Origin: Oscillospiraceae bacterium
GTDB taxonomy: Bacteria; Bacillota; Clostridia; Lachnospirales; Lachnospiraceae
DNA length: 64,000 nucleotides
NCBI GenBank assembly: GCA_021771715.1
Contig: JAETOO010000016.1
Location: forward strand, 1-64,000
Direction of reading: 5' to 3'
Positions within the stretch are counted from its first letter, which is position 1. The number at the start of each line of letters is the position of its first letter. Position numbers and translations under genes: made by a program. Under the pieces are notes generated by a model. The model worked only from the letters and a program-made list of their open reading frames with translations. It was not told the DNA's origin and did not search any database. This document shows positions 60,399 through 64,000 of the stretch, in pieces.

Positions 60399-61844
60399 GT
60401 GGACAGCAGTGCAGAACAGAAGCAAACAAGTGAAACAATGAAAAACCAGGAAGCCCAGAGCCACGGAAAATGGAAGGCCGGTCCCGGGTATCGGAGAAAG
60501 GAGCCGACGATCGACATGCTGAACGGGCCGCTCGCGGGGAAGATTCTGATCTTCACGCTGCCTGTGATGCTGTCGGGACTCCTGCAGCTGCTCTTCAACG
60601 CGGCAGATATTATCGTGGTCGGCCGCTTTGCCGGGAGCAACTCACTGGCCGCGGTGGGCTCGAACGGTGCGCTGATCAACCTCATCGTCAATCTCCTGAT
60701 CGGTCTGTCGATCGGGTCGGCGGTGGCGGTTGGTTTCTATTACGGCGCAAACGACAAAAGACAGGTCAGCGAGACGATCCACACGTCGATCGCGGTGAGC
60801 CTGATCGGCGGCGTGATCTGTCTGGCGGCGGGGCTGCTCCTGAGCCCGGTGCTGCTGCGGCTGATGGGGACACCGGAGAGTATTCTCGGAAAGGCGGAGC
60901 TGTACCTGCGCATCTATTTTGTCGGCCTGCCGGCGATGTCGATTTTCAATTTCGGCAGTGCGATCCTGCGCGCGCTCGGGGATACGAAGCACCCGCTGTA
61001 CTATCTGACGACTGCCGGGGTGATCAATATCGTCCTGAATGTGATCTTTGTCGCGGGCTTTCACATGGACGTCGCAGGGGTCGCGATCGCGACGGTCGTC
61101 TCGCAGGTGGTGTCGGCGCTTCTGATCCTGCGCCACATGATGCAGATGGAGGAGGAACTGCGCCTGGAGTGGAAACGTGTGCGGATCTCGCGCTCGAAGC
61201 TGATCCGGATCGCGCGCGTCGGCATCCCGTCCGGCATCCAGTCGACGGTGTTTTCGATCTCCAATGTCCTGATCCAGTCGTCAGTCAACAGCTTTGGGGA
61301 GATTGCGGTCGCGGGCAATTCAGCCGCGTCCAATATCGAGAACTTTATCTATGTCGCGATGAACTCGTTCTACCAGTCGGCGCAGACCTTCACGAGCCAG
61401 AATGTGGGCGGACAGAAGTATGAACGCATCAACCGCGTCCTGTTTTGCTGCTGCGGGATGGTGCTGCTGACCGGACTGATTTTCGGAAACGGCGCCTATC
61501 TGTGCGGCCGGCGGTTGCTCGGCATCTATCTGCCGGGTGATCCGGAGGCAATCCGGTTTGGGCTGATCCGCATGAGCGTGATCGCTACGACATACTGCAT
61601 ATGCGGCCTGATGGACGTGCTCTCCGGCATGCTCCGCGGCATGGGAGAGTCGGTGCTGCCGATGATCGTCTCGATCGTGGGCTCGTGCCTGCTGCGCGTG
61701 GTCTGGATCTACACCGTGTTCGCACATAATCGCGAGCCGCTCGTGCTATACTATTCCTACCCGATCAGCTGGGTGCTGACCGGATCGGTGCATTTGCTGT
61801 GTTACTTCTATGTGAAGAAGCGGCTGGTGAAGCGGTATGTGTAA
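60399..61844 (+). CDS. MATE family efflux transporter
   Basis: A 481-residue, ~12-helix antiporter that expels drugs or metabolites using an ion gradient. LIFTLPVMLSGLLQLLFNAADIIVVGRFAG (near residue 50) is the family opening. FNFGSAILRALGDTKHPLYY and GIPSGIQSTVFSISNVLIQSSVNSFG mark the two pseudo-repeats. GTG at 60399 was chosen for the gggggaag site upstream. ATGs at 60312 and 60438 are alternatives, and earlier ones would add an unusual basic N-terminus. It faces the ABC-F gene across the palindrome. Confidence 0.9.
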   Translation: MDSSAEQKQTSETMKNQEAQSHGKWKAGPGYRRKEPTIDMLNGPLAGKILIFTLPVMLSGLLQLLFNAADIIVVGRFAGSNSLAAVGSNGALINLIVNLLIGLSIGSAVAVGFYYGANDKRQVSETIHTSIAVSLIGGVICLAAGLLLSPVLLRLMGTPESILGKAELYLRIYFVGLPAMSIFNFGSAILRALGDTKHPLYYLTTAGVINIVLNVIFVAGFHMDVAGVAIATVVSQVVSALLILRHMMQMEEELRLEWKRVRISRSKLIRIARVGIPSGIQSTVFSISNVLIQSSVNSFGEIAVAGNSAASNIENFIYVAMNSFYQSAQTFTSQNVGGQKYERINRVLFCCCGMVLLTGLIFGNGAYLCGRRLLGIYLPGDPEAIRFGLIRMSVIATTYCICGLMDVLSGMLRGMGESVLPMIVSIVGSCLLRVVWIYTVFAHNREPLVLYYSYPISWVLTGSVHLLCYFYVKKRLVKRYV

Positions 61845-61883
61845 GGCCGCGGGAATGGACAGAGAAAAACAGACAAAATAAAT

Positions 61884-61934
61884 ATAGATAAACGAAAACA
61901 GGGACGTCAGACGATCCCTGTTTTCGTTTATCTA
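61884..61934. terminator. Bidirectional terminator between MATE and pyruvyl transferase
   Basis: A perfect 21-bp stem (atagataaacgaaaacaggg to its complement ending 61934) with a 9-nt loop and T-rich flanks on both strands separates the convergent genes. It overlaps the end of the pyruvyl transferase coding strand by a base or so. Confidence 0.8.
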
Positions 61935-63644
61935 TCATTGGAGGGAAGAAGGCTTCCATACCGCTTCCGCGACCATTTTTGAGATGCGGTTGACCGAAAG
62001 GAAGGGTAAAAGCGCTTCATCCTCAAATAAGAGCGGCTCTTGTACGTCAGATGCAGTTGTATCCATCAGAAGTGATCCGTCTGTTTTGCACCAGAACCAG
62101 CGGTTGTCGATTAATATGCGGATCTTCCAGCCGCAAAAGATATGGTGTTTCGCGCAATATCCGTTTTTGAGGAGACGCGCGCATCCGTCGTTGGTGACAA
62201 GGATATCATTTGGATGGTATTCCAGTACGCCGGAATCAAGACGGATTAATTCGCCTGAACGCTCATCATAAGAAGAGGTACACGCTGTTCCGTCCAGAAC
62301 ACTATTGTATATAATTGAGTAAGTCAGGCTCCGCTTGTATGGGAGATAATCCCTTTTCGGAGGTTCGGTCTGCTCCATTGTCCGTAATGTGCCAAGAAGA
62401 AAATCGATGGACTCCCTGCGTCTGCGCATCAGGATATCACGGACAGGTGCATAGTCAATTTCCTTTTCCCAAAGAAGCGCAGACGGCAAATACCGGTGTG
62501 CATAACGTACGAGGCGGCGCTTTACCTTCTGCATGAAAGAATTGCTGCCGGCAGAGGGCAGGCAACGGCTAAGCAGCCCAAATGAGCCGAGCAGATCAGT
62601 GACCTTATCACTCTTGCGGAAGCCTGCAAAAAATTTTTTCTCAAAAAGGATGGAAAAACAGCAGGCATGGAAGGAGTTTGTAAAGATACAGTCTGCATAG
62701 CGCAGGTATCCCAGCCATTCTTCGATCCCGATATCAAACAGAAACGTACATTCGACATCCGGGTAGCGTGCGGATACGGATCCTCCCTTAATGGGGTGAT
62801 CCGTGATCTCGATAATGCGCAGACGGTGGTTACGCGCATACTCTACGGCGCTGCGAATGGTGTCATGGGCTTTTTCCATTACATAGTAGAGCAGCAGGTA
62901 ATGTTCCTCCTGCGGCTTTGTAAGAAATCCCTCATAAAAAGAAGCGTCATTTAGCAGCACGGGGTCTAGCAAATGAGCCGCAGTAAGGGAGGAATTGTGC
63001 TCGATATAGTTTTTCAGACTGGTTTCGCGTACGGAGAGCGCGTCGAGATCACTCAGATAATGGAAAAAGAGTTTCTTTTCCGAAGGAGATTTGGCGACAT
63101 AAGCGCCCTGGCTGACGGCATACGCGAGCTTCCATTTCTGCTCCATACAGGAGCTTCCAAGAAAAAATCCGCGGTCAAAGCCATAATTTGGCTCATTTTT
63201 CCAGATAACATCGGTGACGCAGATATAGCAGTCAAAACCTGGGTCAAGCACCTCAAGTAAATCGGAGTCATAGCAGATACTGGTCTTAATATAATTGGTT
63301 TCAATGAAAGTCTGTAGCTTATGATACCTTTTTTCACGCTCCTGATAGAGAGCTGCCCAGGAAGAAGCACGCTTTTTGTAATAAGCCAGCTTTTCCTGGA
63401 ATGCTTTCTGTTCTTCGGCAGACAGGTTTTTTGGCGGGGAGGATTCCTTCTTCTGGATTAATTCCTCATAGTAGCACGAAGGATGCTCCAAGTTAAAATT
63501 GTCATAGTAGATTGGCTTGTAATCAATGATGGTGCTTTCAATGCCATTTGCCAGCAAAAATTGCTGAAACGCGTAAGTATGCAGCGGACAGGCAAAATTG
63601 AGTCCTTTTGAATACATATTGATAGAGATAAGACCGATTTTCAT
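61935..63644 (-). CDS. Polysaccharide pyruvyl transferase family protein
   Basis: A 569-residue protein. The N-terminal ~390 residues match the polysaccharide pyruvyl transferase domain: MKIGLISINMYSKGLNFACPLHTYAFQQFL, CYICVTDVIWKNEP, YAVSQGAYVAKSPSEKKLF, DALSVRETSLKNYIE and IFTNSFHACCFSILFEKKFF. The usual 'G-x-N-x-G' opening is replaced by GLNFACPLHTYA. About 180 further residues form a C-terminal region with short beta-rich stretches I do not recognise. It likely modifies a cell-surface glycan. The ATG follows tggaggttctca. No other glycan genes are adjacent. Confidence 0.8.
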   Translation of the reverse strand: MKIGLISINMYSKGLNFACPLHTYAFQQFLLANGIESTIIDYKPIYYDNFNLEHPSCYYEELIQKKESSPPKNLSAEEQKAFQEKLAYYKKRASSWAALYQEREKRYHKLQTFIETNYIKTSICYDSDLLEVLDPGFDCYICVTDVIWKNEPNYGFDRGFFLGSSCMEQKWKLAYAVSQGAYVAKSPSEKKLFFHYLSDLDALSVRETSLKNYIEHNSSLTAAHLLDPVLLNDASFYEGFLTKPQEEHYLLLYYVMEKAHDTIRSAVEYARNHRLRIIEITDHPIKGGSVSARYPDVECTFLFDIGIEEWLGYLRYADCIFTNSFHACCFSILFEKKFFAGFRKSDKVTDLLGSFGLLSRCLPSAGSNSFMQKVKRRLVRYAHRYLPSALLWEKEIDYAPVRDILMRRRRESIDFLLGTLRTMEQTEPPKRDYLPYKRSLTYSIIYNSVLDGTACTSSYDERSGELIRLDSGVLEYHPNDILVTNDGCARLLKNGYCAKHHIFCGWKIRILIDNRWFWCKTDGSLLMDTTASDVQEPLLFEDEALLPFLSVNRISKMVAEAVWKPSSLQ

Positions 63645-63840
63645 TGAGAACCTCCAATGAATTATTTTATGATGAAACCTGTTTTGTATGAGGCTTAGAT
63701 TGTTTTTTAGTATAACATCTCGCACATATTACTGCAATCGTTAGTTTTGTGTTCTCTCTTTTTTGTCATTCCGTCAGCCGGTCTTTTCGTTCTGTACCAC
63801 GAAAAGTACAAAAAAAAGCGAAAAAACCGCACCGCGGAAA

Positions 63841-63869
63841 TAGACAAAGATTCTAACTTGTGCTAAAAT
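63841..63869 (+). promoter_or_regulatory. Promoter of the pyruvate:ferredoxin oxidoreductase gene
   Basis: TAGACA (63841-63846), 17-bp spacer, TAAAAT (63864-63869), 65 bp before the start. Confidence 0.6.
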
Positions 63870-63934
63870 AAAATTTGTATGAGATGTTATAAAGAGTTTC
63901 CCAACTCTTAATAAAATAAGGAGGAATGATTCAA

Positions 63935-64000
63935 ATGGCTAGAAAAATGAAGACTATGGATGGTAATCATGCTGCGGCTCATGCTTCGTATGCATTTACG
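63935..64000 (+). CDS. nifJ: Pyruvate:ferredoxin (flavodoxin) oxidoreductase, N-terminal fragment
   Basis: The first 22 codons (MARKMKTMDGNHAAAHASYA then FT) match the highly conserved start of pyruvate:ferredoxin oxidoreductase, which oxidises pyruvate to acetyl-CoA and reduces ferredoxin in anaerobes. The ATG follows aaggaggaatgattcaa, a strong ribosome site. The gene runs off the right edge. Identification rests on this short but distinctive stretch. Confidence 0.85.
   Translation, partial: MARKMKTMDGNHAAAHASYAFT

Overview
The window looks like chromosomal DNA of a GC-rich, Gram-positive Clostridia, most likely Lachnospiraceae (inference). The support is a CIRCE element beside htpG, ArgR-type boxes, a DUF5721 gene, a dgt-dnaG-rpoD macromolecular synthesis block, the start of pyruvate:ferredoxin oxidoreductase at the right edge, a GerMN lipoprotein and a Clostridia-type nucleoside kinase. 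No rRNA, phage, insertion sequence or CRISPR array was found. Two RNA genes are clear: rnpB (RNase P RNA) and tRNA-Glu(CTC).

Layout, left to right. 1-220 is a 60-61 bp tandem repeat. Then come a cytosine permease (codB), htpG with a CIRCE operator, degV, a DUF5721 gene and a small membrane protein. 6.1-8.4 kb is a lower-GC islet with a methyltransferase, a damaged GNAT gene and a PIN-type toxin-antitoxin pair. 8.7-11.9 kb is an ABC exporter set with a secreted NEW3-domain protein. 12.1-18.1 kb holds arginine biosynthesis, argG divergent from argCJBD, with ArgR-like boxes on the argC promoter. A small DMT transporter and adenosine deaminase follow. 19.8-26.6 kb is comEA, a response regulator/histidine kinase pair, a double-GerMN lipoprotein and comEC. 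26.8-32.6 kb is dgt-dnaG-rpoD-trmK-nif3. A nucleoside kinase and rnpB follow.

35.4-38.8 kb encodes an 1161-residue repeat-rich surface protein. Then come three coupled minus-strand genes (PHP phosphoesterase, 68-aa protein, HAD phosphatase) and tRNA-Glu. 41.3-47.7 kb is a compact type IV pilus-like locus: prepilin, terminator, prepilin peptidase, PilC, a PilM-PilN fusion, PilO-like protein and the PilB ATPase. Together with comEA and comEC this gives most of a DNA-uptake machine. A SpoIID-like/peptidoglycan-binding protein, carAB (with a duplicated 3' end), a zinc-dependent phospholipase C-like protein and a ydjI-ydjG-ydjH-like membrane operon without pspA follow. The right end holds an ABC-F ATPase and a MATE transporter separated by a 243-bp branched palindrome, then a polysaccharide pyruvyl transferase and the first 22 codons of nifJ.

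The most unusual items are the 243-bp palindrome (59973-60215), the PspA-less ydjIGH-like operon, the PilM-PilN fusion, the kinase-plus-GerMN module resembling actinobacterial MtrAB-LpqB, the repeat-built acidic insertion in HtpG, and several young tandem duplications (carB 3' end, 52-bp repeats after the phospholipase gene). All product calls rest on reading motifs and order; no database search was run.
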